DNA of 64,000 nucleotides. It comes from Verrucomicrobiota bacterium (GTDB lineage Bacteria; Verrucomicrobiota; Verrucomicrobiia; Limisphaerales; J093). Position 1 is the first letter of the stretch; each line of letters starts with the position of its first letter. The position numbers and the translations under genes are program-made. Where the stretch lies: contig JADJWF010000002.1 in assembly GCA_016716505.1 (NCBI GenBank), positions 186,001 through 250,000 on the forward strand, written 5' to 3'. Positions 16,889 through 27,123 of the stretch are shown piece by piece. The notes below the pieces were generated by a model. That model was not told the DNA's origin, did no database searches, and saw only the letters and a list, made by a program, of their open reading frames with translations.

Positions 16889-18588
16889 ATGAAGCGTGCC
16901 ACTGCTACTTCTCCCGCCCCGAGCTGGCCGGACATTGACTTCGCCGCGTTCAACGCTGGCTACCAGGAATTCCCGGAATTGAAACTGGCCACCGACATCA
17001 GTCGCGTCGGTTTTCCGAAAGGCTATTTTGCCACCGCCAGGATTCGCCGACTGCTCGCCCGGGCCTTCGATCACATGGCCCGGCTCGAGGCGGGTGAAAA
17101 GGTGAATCGCGATGAACTGGATGACCAGGGGAGACCCGGCCGCATGGTGGGCCACTACTGGCTCCGCGCACCGGAACTGGCGCCCAAGGACAAACCGGAG
17201 ATTGCCGAGGCCATTCGCGCCACGCTGACCTCCGTCAAACGCTTCGCCCGGTCGGTCCACGGGGGACGCCTCACCGGGCAACGGGGCCGGTTCAAGAACG
17301 TGCTGGTCATCGGCATCGGGGGATCCGCGCTCGGTCCGCAATTCGTGGCCCGGGCGCTCGGCAGGGTGAAGACCGACAAGCTGCGTCCGTGGTTCTTTGA
17401 CAACACCGACCCGGACGGCATGGACCACGTGCTGGATCAGATCGGCCGTGACGCAGCGAGTCTCGGGGTGACCTTGTGCGTGGTCATCTCGAAGTCCGGC
17501 ACCACCCCGAGACCAAGAACGGTTTGGAAGAAGCGAAAGCCGTTTACGCCGCCGCCGGGCTGGACTTCGGCAGGCACGCGGTGGCCATCACCCAGGTGGG
17601 CAGCCACCTCGACCGGGAGGCCGACCAAAACGGCTGGCTCGGACGCTTTCCGATGTGGGATTGGGTGGGCGGGCGCACCAGCGAGACGTCGGCGGTCGGC
17701 CTCTTGCCGGCCGCTCTGCAGGGCATTGACATAGACGCGCTGCTCGCTGGCGCGGCCGCGTGCGACCGGCTCACCCGTCGGCCGGACGTGGCCACGAACC
17801 CCGCGGCGATCCTTGCGCTGGTGTGGTACTTCTGCGGGCGCGGCCACGGGGCCAAGGACATGGTGGTCATCCCGTACAAGGATCGGCTGGAGCTGTTCTC
17901 CCGCTACCTGCAGCAGCTCATCATGGAATCGCTGGGCAAGGAACTCGACGCCACCAACCGGCGAGTGGTCAACCAAGGCCTCTCGGTGTACGGCAACAAG
18001 GGCTCGACCGACCAACACGCCTACGTTCAGCAACTCCGCGAGGGCCTGAACAACTTCTTCGCCGTCTTCATCGAGGCGCTCCGGGACCGCGAGGGCCCGT
18101 CGCTCGTCGTGGCACCAAAGCTTGGCGCCACCTCGGGCGACTTCCTGTCCGGCTTCCTGCTCGGCACGCGCCGGGCCCTCAAGGAAAAGAATCGCGCCTC
18201 GATGACCCTCACCGTGGATGAGGTCTCGCCCTTTACGGTCGGCGTTTTGATCGCTCTGTTCGAGCGCGCCGTAGGCCTGTACGCCTCGTTCGTGGGCATC
18301 AACGCCTACCATCAACCCGGAGTTGAGGCCGGCAAAAAAGCGGCCACGAAAGTCCTGGAGATTCAGCAGGCCGTGCTCCACTTCTTCGCGACCCAAGCCG
18401 GGGCGAAGCGCGGCCGAAAGGCGACTGCGACGGAGATTGCCAAGGCGATTGGCCACCCGGACGCCGCTGAGACGGTCTTCAAAATCTGCCAGCGCCTCAG
18501 TGTCAATCGCGGCCGCGGAGTCCGAAGAGTGGGCGGAACCACTCCGGCCGACATCGAATTCGCGCCGGAGGGCACCAGCCGAACCTGA
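16889..18588 (+). CDS. pgi: Glucose-6-phosphate isomerase, interrupted by a frameshift
   Basis: Two overlapping frames together encode a full phosphoglucose isomerase, the glycolytic/gluconeogenic enzyme interconverting glucose-6-phosphate and fructose-6-phosphate. Frame one (from ATG 16889) carries the N-terminus, VLVIGIGGSALGPQF and VVISKSGTT. Frame two continues with ETKNGLEEAK, the catalytic region SVYGNKGSTDQHAYVQQL and the end at 18588. The break lies in the C-run 17505-17508 (ACCACCCCGAG). Adding one C gives SGTTPETKN, exactly the family sequence, and makes the whole gene 567 codons. Nothing resembles a programmed frameshift site. Either a base was lost in sequencing or the gene is recently inactivated; I favour error. 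Confidence 0.85.
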
Positions 18589-18648
18589 ACCCCCGCGCGA
18601 GAACCCGTCGCGCAAACCGCTGTCGCCCTGGCCTTGGCTGAAGTCAGT

Positions 18649-21230
18649 TCAATCCGACGCGGGCTGTAGGACGGCGACCACGGCCGCAGCCTCCCGCAGA
18701 TACGACTGCGCGCAACGGCGGATCTCGTCCCGCGTGACGGCCTCGTACCGCGGGTCACTGCGTTCGGAGTAGTCGAAGCCCAGGCCGTACAGTTCATCGA
18801 GGGCCGCCGTCATCGCCTGATGCCCGAGCTCCTGGCGGGCAATCTTCCGCTGGCCGATCCACTTGGCCTTGGCCCGCGCGAGTTCGTCTTCGCTCAAACC
18901 GTCACGCGCCAACGCGGCGATTTGCTGAAAGAACTCGTCCTTGACCCGGACGACCTTGTCCGGCTCGGTCCCGGCGTAGAAGCAGAAGTAACCCGGAATC
19001 AACCCGGCAAAATGCTGCGCGCCGACGTAGTAGGCGAGCCCCAGCTCGTCGCGGATGCGCAGGAACAGACGGGAACCCAGGTCGCTGCAGGCCTCCTGAA
19101 TCAGGTCCAGCGCGAGGCGGTCCGGATGGCTCATCGTCACCCCGGGAAACCCCAGCACCACCACCGCCTGGCGCTTGTCTCGCACCTCCTTCACCTCGCG
19201 CGGGCCGGCTTCGAAAAATCGACAGGCACCGGCGCGCCAGTGAAGGTCGCCGCGGTCCCAACGGCCAAAACGCTCCCCGACACGGCGACCATCGCGTCCG
19301 GCTCGACATCGCCATAAATGGCCAGCACCGCGTTGTTCGGGAGGACCAGCCGCCGGTGAAACTCGCGGATCGCGTCGGCCGTGAGCCGGGTCAGACTGTT
19401 CTCCGATCCGTTGGCGTCGAGACCATAGGCCCGGGGCCCGAACAGGGTTCGCCGCATGAGTTTTCCCGCTTCCGGGAGCAACTGGTCGCGCTGCGCCCGG
19501 AGCACCTCCAACTGATGAGTCCGCTCGCGCTCCACTTCGACACTCGGAAATGTGGGTTCAAGAAGAACCTCCCGCAGCAGGTCCAACCCGAGCGGAAGAT
19601 CGGAGGCGAGCACCTCGAGTGAGGCGCCGAAGCTGTTGTTGCCCGCGTAGGTCTCGAGGCTGCCCCCGACCGATTCGATCTCGAGTGCGATCTGGGCCGC
19701 AGTCCGCGTGCGGGTCCCCTTGAGTAGCAGCTTGCTCGTGAGACTAGTAATGCCGTTGTTCGCCTCGGATTCGGCGAGCACCCCGCCGGCCAGAACCACC
19801 CGCGCCTCAACAAAGGGCAGCCGAGGGTCAGCCTTGACCAGCAGCCGCAGGCCGTTGGGCAGTTCAAAACGTTCCACCCGGTTTTCCCGCTGCACCACCG
19901 AGACCGATTTCGTCGGCGGGACGGTGCCCGCGGGCAGCAGGCCGTACACGGTGCGGTTTTCGACCGAGAGGTATTGCCGCGCCACCCGCTGAACATCCTC
20001 CGGCGTCACGCGCCTGACGGCGGCGAGGTAGCGGGAGGAGAAGTTGAGATCCGCCGCGGCGAGCCAGGCACCGCCGAGATCCTGTGCCTGCCCTTGCATC
20101 GTTTTGCGCAGTCCGAGGGTGGCGGCGGTGAACTGTTTCACGGCTTTGGTCAGCTCGGCCGGTGGGACGAGTTCCTCCTGCAGCCGGTTCACTTGGTCAA
20201 GGATCGCATCGCGCGCGGGAGCGAAGTTGGCGGCATCCATGACGGCGCTGACGCCGATCAACCCCGGAGCACCCGGGTTGTAGGTCCAGGCGTCCACGGA
20301 AGTCACCAGGCCGAGCTTCTCTCGCACTTCCTGGTACAGGCGGGAACTGCGGCCGCCACCCAGCAGGAGCGCCAGCGTGTCGAGCGCCGGCAGATCGGGA
20401 TGCCGCAAATCGGGGATGTGCCAGCTCAGGTGAACATGGGCGAGTTCGACCGGCGCTTCCTCCAAGCAGACGCGCTCCGCGAGTTGCCGGGGTTCCTCGG
20501 GCAGCACGGCGTCGGGCACCGGCCGGGCGGGGGTTTCTCGGAAGGTCGCTGCCAGTTGCGCGAACACGTCCTCGGCCGCCACATCGCCCACCACGACGAA
20601 GAACAGGTTGTTGGGCGCATAGTGCTCGGTGTAGTAGCCCACGATGTCCTCGCGGGTCAGCCGGTTGAAAATGTCTGGGAGGCCGATGATCGGGAACCGG
20701 TAGGGGCTGCGCGTGTAAGCCACCTCGAACAGCCGGCGGCTGGAGCGCCGGTGCGGATCGTCGTGGCACATGTCCATCTCGCGGCGGATGACGTCCATCT
20801 CCTTCGCCAGTTCCTCCGCCGGCAGGCTGGCGTGCTGGGCGATGTCCGCCAGCACATCCAGGGCGACGCGCGCGCCGGTGTTCGGCACATTCACCCAGTA
20901 CACCGTGCGGTCAAAGGACGTGTAGGCGTTCAGATAACCACCGGCGGCCTGGACCTCCTGATCAATCCGGCCCGGCCCGCGGGTGGTGGTGCCCTTGAAC
21001 AGCATGTGTTCGAGCGCGTGCGACAGCCCCGCACCCAGCCAACGCCCTTCGTTCACACTGCCAGCGCGGCACCATAATTGAGCGCTGACCACCGGCGCGC
21101 TGCGGTCCTCGCGGACGATGATCTGCAGACCGTTGTCGAGGGTCTGGGTGCGAACGCCGTCCGGCAGCGCCGGAATCGCTGCCGCTTCAGCGGCCGAAAG
21201 GTTGGGAGGCGAGGACATGAGAGCGGGCAT
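18649..21230 (-). CDS. M16-family (insulinase-type) zinc peptidase, interrupted by a frameshift
   Basis: The frame 21230-19191 encodes 679 residues: an active M16 domain with the inverted zinc motif HALEH at about residue 70, the inactive partner domain, and the start of a second M16 pair from about residue 440. The frame 19194-18649 supplies the missing last 181 residues (AVVVLGFPG through QEACSDLGSRLFLRIRDELGLAYYV). Together they would be about 860 residues, a normal two-repeat M16 length. The junction around 19190-19205 reads FSKPARAR-stop in one frame and VKEVRDKRQ in the other. A single missing base in CGCGCGAGG explains it. A GTGA overlap could allow the second part to be made separately, but a split inside a domain makes this unlikely. 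ATG 21218 is an alternative start. Confidence 0.8.
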
Positions 21231-21332
21231 GCCGGGGACGGTTCACGCGCGGACAAGAACGGCCCCGGTCCGCCGGGGCGGCTATTGGCGTGTCGGGCGA
21301 TGCAGGCGCCGCGAGGCGGGCGCGGGCGAACA

Positions 21333-21770
21333 TCATTGTCCCGCCTTGGCGGCGTCAGTCGGCCGTGCCGGCCTCCACGGGCGCGTGGGCAGGAAGGGCT
21401 TGCGAAACGCTTCCTCGAAGTCGAAACCGCCTTCGAAGTCGGCGCGCGAGTCTGCATCGGTCTTCGAAAACAGCCGGGCGTCAATCAGGTTGAAGACGAT
21501 TTCGCCGATGTCCTCGCCGCGCCGGATGCCCCATTCGTTGAGTACGGTGAGGGCCATCGGGCCATACTGCTGGAGCGCGTAGGCGCGCGCCCCGGCCAGC
21601 AACTCCTGACCGGTGATGTGTCGCAGCTTGCCCTTGTTCGCCTTGCTGATCGCCTTCTGGGTGAAATCGAGCGCCTCGCGGACAAATTCATAGGCCTCCC
21701 GCGTGTAGCGCGGGTCCCGGGCGACAATCCGTTCGACAACTTCGTCAAAATCCTGTGGTTGCATCTTCAA
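21333..21770 (-). CDS. Minf_1886-family conserved protein (Planctomycete/Verrucomicrobia-specific)
   Basis: A 145-residue protein whose first 115 residues match the pattern of the Minf_1886 / TIGR04138 family. It contains ARDPRYTREAYEFVREALDFTQ, then HITGQELLAGARAYALQQYG, and LNEWGIRRGEDIGEIVFNLI. The family is known from Planctomycetes and Verrucomicrobia and has no assigned function. It looks soluble and helical. The acidic Phe-rich tail (FEGGFDFEEAF) is also typical. It overlaps the small membrane-protein gene upstream by 26 bases and is probably expressed with it and leuS. Confidence 0.8.
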   Translation of the reverse strand: MKMQPQDFDEVVERIVARDPRYTREAYEFVREALDFTQKAISKANKGKLRHITGQELLAGARAYALQQYGPMALTVLNEWGIRRGEDIGEIVFNLIDARLFSKTDADSRADFEGGFDFEEAFRKPFLPTRPWRPARPTDAAKAGQ

Positions 21771-21939
21771 CAGCCGTCGCTTTGGCCGGTTCGCGGAGCG
21801 GACCCGGGTGAGCCGTGCGCCAGGCCTTCACCGCCCAGCCGACCAGCAGCAGGGCAATCACCCCGCAGAGGACCAACTGCTCCTGTCTGGTCAATCGCGA
21901 CACCGGGGCGAGCTTAGCGGGTTTTTCACGAAACGGCAA
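21745..21939 (-). CDS. Small single-pass membrane protein
   Basis: A 64-residue ORF with a basic N-terminus (FREKPAKLAPVSRLTRQEQ), one transmembrane helix (LVLCGVIALLLVGWAVKAW, about residues 22-40) and a short outside tail. It begins 14 bases inside the 3' end of leuS and ends inside the Minf_1886-type gene, so it would be translated by coupling in both directions. No family is recognised. The clear basic-TM layout and position make it more than a shadow, but it has no homology support visible to me. Confidence 0.5.
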   Translation of the reverse strand: MPFREKPAKLAPVSRLTRQEQLVLCGVIALLLVGWAVKAWRTAHPGPLREPAKATAVEDATTGF

Positions 21940-24676
21940 TGTTCACCAGCTTGCGGGGCACCACGATCACCTTGCGCACGGTTTTTCCCGCTAGGAAGGG
22001 CTGCACCTTTTCCGCTGACAGCGCCGCTCGTTCCAGGTCCGCGTTGGTCGCCCCGGCCGGCACAACGAGGACCTGACGCAACTTGCCGTTGACCTGCACG
22101 GGAATCTCCAGGGTGTCCTCGACCAGCAGCGCAGGATCAAAGATCGGCCAGGGGGCATAACTCAGCGACACCACCGGCAGCCCGAACGCGACGTGGAGGC
22201 GTTCCCAAAGCTCCTCCGCCAGGTGCGGGGCGAACGGCGCCAGCAACTGGAGGAAGGGGCGCATCACGCTCACCGGTCGCGCCGGCCAGGTCATCGCTTC
22301 GTTGATGAACACCATCATCGCGGAGATGGCGGTGTTGAACCGAAGTCCCTCGAGGTCCTCCGTGACCTTCTTGATGCAGGCGTGCAGCGCCTTCAACTGC
22401 GCCGGCGTTGCCGCCGTGGTCACCAGGGCGGAACTGAGTCTGAGGTCCCGCAGGAACTCCGCTGCCCGCGCTGGCTCGGCCGTGCAGCGTTGCTCGAACT
22501 CCGTTTCGCTGGCCTCGTCCACGAACACCCGCCACACGCGGCCGAGAAAGCGGTACACCCCCTCGACCCCCTTGGTGCTCCACGGTTTGGTGTCCTGGAG
22601 CGGCCCCATGAACATCTCATACAGCCGGAACGCATCCGCGCCGAACTCCTTGAGGATGTCGTCCGGGTTCACCACGTTGCCGCGCGACTTCGACATCTTC
22701 TGACCGTCTTCGCCCAGAATGAGTCCCTGGTTGACCAACTTGAAGAAGGGCTCCGGGGTCGAGACGTGGCCAAGGTCGTAAAGCACCTTGTGCCAGAAGC
22801 GCGCGTACAGGAGGTGCAGGACGGCGTGTTCCGTGCCGCCGACGTAGAGATCCACCCCGGGAGTGGCCGCTCCAACGCCCGAGCCTTCCGCCGTCGGCCC
22901 CGGCGCAGTGCCCATCCAGTACCGCTCCGCCTCTCGCCCCACAAACGATTGCGCGTTGCCGGCGTCCAGATAGCGCAGGTAGTACCAGCACGAGCCGGCC
23001 CACTGGGGCATGGTGTTGGTTTCCCGCACGGCTCCGTCGGGCAGGGTCATCCAGTCCCGGGCGCGGGTCAGGGGCGGCTGACCGTCCGGGGTGGGCTTGT
23101 AATCGTCGAGCGAAGGAGGCAGGACGGGCAGGGCGCTCTCGGGCAGGGCCTCGTGGTACAGGTTGCCCGCGGCATCGCGGCGCCAAACGATGGGAAACGG
23201 CTCGCCCCAGTACCGCTGCCGGCTGAAGAGCCAGTCGCGCAGCTTGTAATTGATGGTGCGTTGGCCGAGCCCCTGCGCTTCGAGCCACGCGGTGATCTTC
23301 CGCTTGGCTTCTGCGGTGGGCAGGCCGGTGATCGTGACGCCCGGACCGGTCGAATTCACGGCGATGCCGTCGTCCACAAAGCCACGCCAGTCGGTCTTCG
23401 GGTCGGGCGGTTGCACGACCTGCAGGATGGGCAGGTTGAACTTCGTCGCAAACTCCAGGTCCCGCGTATCGTGCGCCGGGACGGCCATGATCGCTCCTGT
23501 GCCGTACGTGCTGAGAACGTAGTCCGCGATCCAGATGGGAATGCGCTGGCCATTGACCGGATTGACGGCGTACGCACCGGTGAACACGCCGGTCTTCTCC
23601 TTCGCCAGCTCGGTGCGCTCAAGGTCGGACTTCTTGGCCACCTCCGTCTGGTAGGCCCGCACGAGGTCGCGCTGCTCCGCCGTGGTGATCACATCCACCA
23701 GCCGATGTTCCGGGGCCAGGACCATGTAGGTCGCGCCGAACAACGTGTCCGGACGGGTGGTGAACACGCGGATGATCTCGCCGGAACCATCCACTTTGAA
23801 ATCCACTTCCGCTCCCTCGCTCCGTCCGATCCAGTTCCGCTGCATCTCCTTGAGCGAATCGCTCCAGTCAATCGTGTCCAGGTCGGCCAGCAACCGCTCG
23901 GCGTAGGCGGTGATGCGGAGCATCCACTGGCGCATGGGCCGACGCTCGACCGGATGCCCCCCCACCTCGCTCCGGCCGTCAATCACCTCTTCGTTCGCGA
24001 GCACGGTCCCCAGTGCGGGACACCACCACACCGGGGCCTCGCTGACGTACGCCAGCCGCCGGGCATCGCGGTAAGCGCGGCGGGCCGGCTCGCTGTCGCA
24101 TCCTGCGGGGTATTTGAGCGTGCTGATCGGCTCCGCGCGGTTGGTCTCCGGGTTGAACCAGGCATTGTACAGTTGCAAGAAGATCCACTGAGTCCACCGG
24201 AAGTACGCCGGGTCCGTGGTGTCCACCTCCCGCGACCAGTCGTAGCTGAAGCCCAGGCTTTTGATCTGGCGCTTGAACGTCGCGATGTTGGCCTCGGTGG
24301 TCTTGCGCGGGTGTTGGCCGGTCTTGATCGCGTATTGCTCCGCCGGCAGGCCAAAGGCATCCCACCCCATTGGGTGCAGCACGTGCCGCCCGGTCGCCCG
24401 ACGGTAGCGGGCGAGGATGTCCGTGGCGGTGTACCCCTCCGGATGCCCCACGTGCAACCCGGCGCCCGATGGGTACGGGAACATGTCGAGGATGTAGAAC
24501 TTCGACGGCAGGTCGGCGGCCTGGGGCTGCTTGCCTGCCAGACCGTGGCGGATCCCGAACGGATGATCGGCCGGAATCGGCTCCCCGGGGTTGAACGCGC
24601 GGAACGTTTGCTGCGCATCCCAGTGAGACTGCCATTTGGGTTCGATCAAGTGGAACGGGTATTGTCGCCGAGCCAT
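21926..24676 (-). CDS. leuS: Leucyl-tRNA synthetase
   Basis: A 916-residue class I aminoacyl-tRNA synthetase charging tRNA-Leu. The HIGH-type motif is PYPSGAGLHVGHPEGY at about residue 70-85, with MGWDAFGLPAEQYAI after it. The editing domain (CP1) carries a T-rich segment with VFTTRPDTLFGAT. KMSKSRGNVV at about residue 660 is the KMSKS loop. The anticodon-binding and C-terminal domains follow and end with VRKVIVVPRKLVNIAV, the usual LeuS tail. The ATG at 24676 gives ARRQYPFHLIEPKWQ, the typical start; the 20 in-frame codons upstream are unlikely to be used. Confidence 0.96.
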   Translation of the reverse strand: MARRQYPFHLIEPKWQSHWDAQQTFRAFNPGEPIPADHPFGIRHGLAGKQPQAADLPSKFYILDMFPYPSGAGLHVGHPEGYTATDILARYRRATGRHVLHPMGWDAFGLPAEQYAIKTGQHPRKTTEANIATFKRQIKSLGFSYDWSREVDTTDPAYFRWTQWIFLQLYNAWFNPETNRAEPISTLKYPAGCDSEPARRAYRDARRLAYVSEAPVWWCPALGTVLANEEVIDGRSEVGGHPVERRPMRQWMLRITAYAERLLADLDTIDWSDSLKEMQRNWIGRSEGAEVDFKVDGSGEIIRVFTTRPDTLFGATYMVLAPEHRLVDVITTAEQRDLVRAYQTEVAKKSDLERTELAKEKTGVFTGAYAVNPVNGQRIPIWIADYVLSTYGTGAIMAVPAHDTRDLEFATKFNLPILQVVQPPDPKTDWRGFVDDGIAVNSTGPGVTITGLPTAEAKRKITAWLEAQGLGQRTINYKLRDWLFSRQRYWGEPFPIVWRRDAAGNLYHEALPESALPVLPPSLDDYKPTPDGQPPLTRARDWMTLPDGAVRETNTMPQWAGSCWYYLRYLDAGNAQSFVGREAERYWMGTAPGPTAEGSGVGAATPGVDLYVGGTEHAVLHLLYARFWHKVLYDLGHVSTPEPFFKLVNQGLILGEDGQKMSKSRGNVVNPDDILKEFGADAFRLYEMFMGPLQDTKPWSTKGVEGVYRFLGRVWRVFVDEASETEFEQRCTAEPARAAEFLRDLRLSSALVTTAATPAQLKALHACIKKVTEDLEGLRFNTAISAMMVFINEAMTWPARPVSVMRPFLQLLAPFAPHLAEELWERLHVAFGLPVVSLSYAPWPIFDPALLVEDTLEIPVQVNGKLRQVLVVPAGATNADLERAALSAEKVQPFLAGKTVRKVIVVPRKLVNIAVS

Positions 24677-24771
24677 AGGGCCGGGCACTTTGGCGAAAGG
24701 TGGCGGCCATCGCAACGCTCGCGTTCCCGTCGGCAATTGCGTCCGCCGGCGGTCAGAGGCACTTTGGCCGC

Positions 24772-24984
24772 GTGGACTGGCAGCAAGTCATCGCCCTGCT
24801 GATCGTCGGCGGCACCGTAGGGGCCATCGTCTGGCGCGGATGGAAGCGTCGGCGAGGGGGCGCAGCGGGCGCCTGCCCCGGCGGGGGTTGTGGCTGCGGT
24901 GGGGCGACATCGCAAGACAAGCCGCGCATCATTTATCGGGCCCGCAAAGGACAGCGCCCGGAGATCATCCTCAAGTCCCGCTGA
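24772..24984 (+). CDS. Small Cys-rich membrane protein (FeoB-associated-like)
   Basis: A 70-residue protein from the GTG at 24772. It opens with a membrane helix (QQVIALLIVGGTVGAIVW), then a basic stretch, a cysteine cluster ACPGGGCGCGG, and a basic tail. The layout of one helix followed by a Gly/Cys cluster resembles the FeoB-associated Cys-rich membrane proteins, but no feo gene is present in the window. An AGAGG lies about 11 bases before the chosen GTG. A GTG at 24700 (94 residues) is the alternative, but it would leave only 23 bases to the divergent leuS start. Confidence 0.55.
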   Translation: MDWQQVIALLIVGGTVGAIVWRGWKRRRGGAAGACPGGGCGCGGATSQDKPRIIYRARKGQRPEIILKSR

Positions 24985-25124
24985 GCCGAGTTCTCTTCCC
25001 ACACGAAGTCATGCCCCTTACCGCCTGCGGCACCAACGCGGGCTCCGTTGGAAGCGTGTGACCAGCGGTTCCGTTCTGCCTCCGCCTTGATTCCGCCCGG
25101 CATCCGCCCCACCCTACCATCCGA

Positions 25125-25958
25125 ATGAGCATTCCACCCCGCCTCCCGCTTCGCTGCGTCGGGCCCATCCTCGCGCTTGCCCTTGCCCTGCTGACCAGCG
25201 CGGTACTGACCGGTTGCCGCACGCGTGACGCGAATCCCCACTCCGTTCGCCTCCGCGTGATGACGTACAACATCCACCACGGCGAAGGCGTGGACGGCGT
25301 GGTGGACCTCGCGCGAATCGCCGAGGTCATCCGCCGCGAGTCGCCGGACTTGGTCGGTCTTCAGGAAGTGGACAAAGGAGTTGCGCGAACCCAGCGGCGG
25401 GATTTCCCGGCGGAACTCGCGGCCCTGACAGGCATGACGTGCGTCTTCAGAAATAACTTCCACTACCAGGGCGGCGAATACGGCAACGCCATCCTCACCC
25501 GCCTGCCCCTCGAGCGCTGGACCAACACCCACCTCCGCATGTTGCGGCCCAACGAACAACGCGGCGTCCTGCAAGTGGTCGTGCGGATTCGAGATCGCCA
25601 ACTGCTGTTTATGAACACCCACATTGACTATCGCCGCGATGACGCCGAGCGCCTGGCCAACGTGGAGCAGTTCAAAGAGATTTTCGCGGCGGAGGCCCCT
25701 CTGCCCGTCATCTTCGTGGGCGACTTCAACTCGCTGCCCGGCAGCCGGACGCACGCGGCGATGTCCGAGCTTTTCGACGACGTCTGGCCCACGGCGGGTG
25801 AGGGACCCGGGTTCACGTTCAACAGCACGAATCCCGACCGCCGAATTGACTACGTCTGGATTTCCAAAGGCGCGCCGCTGAAACCGCTCCGGGCTTGGAT
25901 CCCGCTGACAACGGCTTCGGACCACCTGCCATTGGTCGTGGACCTGGAGTGGCAATAG
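25125..25958 (+). CDS. Endonuclease/exonuclease/phosphatase-family lipoprotein
   Basis: A 277-residue protein with a lipoprotein signal peptide. The lipobox VLTGC places the lipidated Cys at residue 31. The mature part is an EEP-fold hydrolase with the motifs MTYNIHHGEG, GLQEVD, NTHIDYR, FVGDFNSLPGS, RRIDYVW and the final TASDHLPLVVDL. These hold the usual Asn, Glu, Asp, Asn and His metal/catalytic residues. The family cleaves phosphodiesters (nucleic acids, sphingomyelin, inositol phosphates); this member's substrate is unknown, and its envelope location argues against a DNA-repair role. Confidence 0.85.
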   Translation: MSIPPRLPLRCVGPILALALALLTSAVLTGCRTRDANPHSVRLRVMTYNIHHGEGVDGVVDLARIAEVIRRESPDLVGLQEVDKGVARTQRRDFPAELAALTGMTCVFRNNFHYQGGEYGNAILTRLPLERWTNTHLRMLRPNEQRGVLQVVVRIRDRQLLFMNTHIDYRRDDAERLANVEQFKEIFAAEAPLPVIFVGDFNSLPGSRTHAAMSELFDDVWPTAGEGPGFTFNSTNPDRRIDYVWISKGAPLKPLRAWIPLTTASDHLPLVVDLEWQ

Positions 25959-26045
25959 CAGCCCGACAGCCACCGAAGGAGCGATGAACCCGCGTTGCCC
26001 ACTCTCCTCCGTGGCCGGGGTTTGCCGAAACCCATCTCGTTCCTG

Positions 26046-27005
26046 ATGGTGGGACCGTCCTTTCAACCCGAAGCCGTCCAGCCCGTGCTGGCCACGCTCG
26101 CCGCACGCGGCATCTACCTGGGCACCTCGTCGTGGAAGTATCCCGGCTGGCGAGGGCAACTGTACACCGACGATGCCTACACCTACCGCGGGCGATTCTC
26201 CGAAACACGCTTCGAGCGCCAGTGCCTCACCGAGTACGCCCGGGTCTTCAAGACCGTTTGCGTGGACGCGGCCTACTACAAGTTCCCCGATCATCGCTAC
26301 CTCGGTGGCCTGGTGGACCAGGTACCCGCGGATTTTCGGTTCGCGTTCAAGGTTACGGACGAAATCACGGTCAGGAAATTTCCCAACCTGCCGCGCTTCG
26401 GCCCGCGAGCCGGCCAGCCCAACCCGAACTTCTTGAACGCGGAGCTTTTCACCGCCGCGTTTCTGAAGCCCTGCGAGCCGTTCCGGACGAGCGTGGGGCT
26501 GCTGATCTTCGAGTTCTCCCGCTTCTATCCCGCGGACTTCGCGCGCGGACGCGATTTCGTGGAAGCGCTCGACGGCTTCCTCGCACGGCTGCCTCCGGGC
26601 TGGCCCTACGGCGTCGAAATTCGGAACCGAAACTTTCTTCAGCCGGAGTATTTCGCCGTCCTGGCGCGACACGCGGTGACGCACGTCTTCAACAGTTGGG
26701 AAGCCATGCCGCCGATAACCGAGCAGATGGCGCTGCCCGGAAGTCGAACGACGCCGGACCGGCTCGCGGCGCGTTTTCTCCTCCGGCCCGGCCGGGCGTA
26801 TGAGGAGGCGGTGGCGCGGTTCAGCCCCTACCACCGCATTCAAGACCCCTATCCCGAGGGCCGGGAGGCGGGCGCGGAACTCCTGCGCGAATCGCTCCGG
26901 GAAGATCGCCGGGGGGCATTCCTATACGTGAACAACCGTTTCGAAGGCAACGCGCTGCAAACCATCGTGGCCATGCTGGCGGCAGCGGGCTTGCTGCCGA
27001 CTTGA
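26046..27005 (+). CDS. DUF72 domain-containing protein
   Basis: A 319-residue DUF72 (YecE-like) TIM-barrel protein. Near the N-terminus it has IYLGTSSWKYPGWRGQLY, then VDAAYYKFPDHRY, FAFKVTDEITVRKFPN and, towards the end, FLYVNNRFEGNA, all characteristic of the family. Function is not established; YecE-type proteins have been proposed as nucleotide- or redox-linked TIM barrels. The ATG at 26046 was chosen over a TTG at 25995. It stands alone between the EEP gene and the ABC permease on the plus strand. Confidence 0.85.
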   Translation: MVGPSFQPEAVQPVLATLAARGIYLGTSSWKYPGWRGQLYTDDAYTYRGRFSETRFERQCLTEYARVFKTVCVDAAYYKFPDHRYLGGLVDQVPADFRFAFKVTDEITVRKFPNLPRFGPRAGQPNPNFLNAELFTAAFLKPCEPFRTSVGLLIFEFSRFYPADFARGRDFVEALDGFLARLPPGWPYGVEIRNRNFLQPEYFAVLARHAVTHVFNSWEAMPPITEQMALPGSRTTPDRLAARFLLRPGRAYEEAVARFSPYHRIQDPYPEGREAGAELLRESLREDRRGAFLYVNNRFEGNALQTIVAMLAAAGLLPT

Positions 27006-27123
27006 CGCATCGTTCCGACGGCCGGTCCGCGCGTTGTTTGGATGGTTCCTCCGCCCCGGCGATGCGGCTGCCGTCGTGCGTTCGCATTGAAACCCCGGAG
27101 GTGGCCTTCCAGACTGCGGTCGC

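Noticed and set aside
17501..17512. Programmed frameshift in pgi
   Set aside because: No X-XXY-YYZ slippery heptamer and no downstream structure evident; pgi is not known to use recoding.
22193..24802. Antisense open frame opposite leuS
   Set aside because: Stop-free shadow of a GC-rich conserved gene; no motif.
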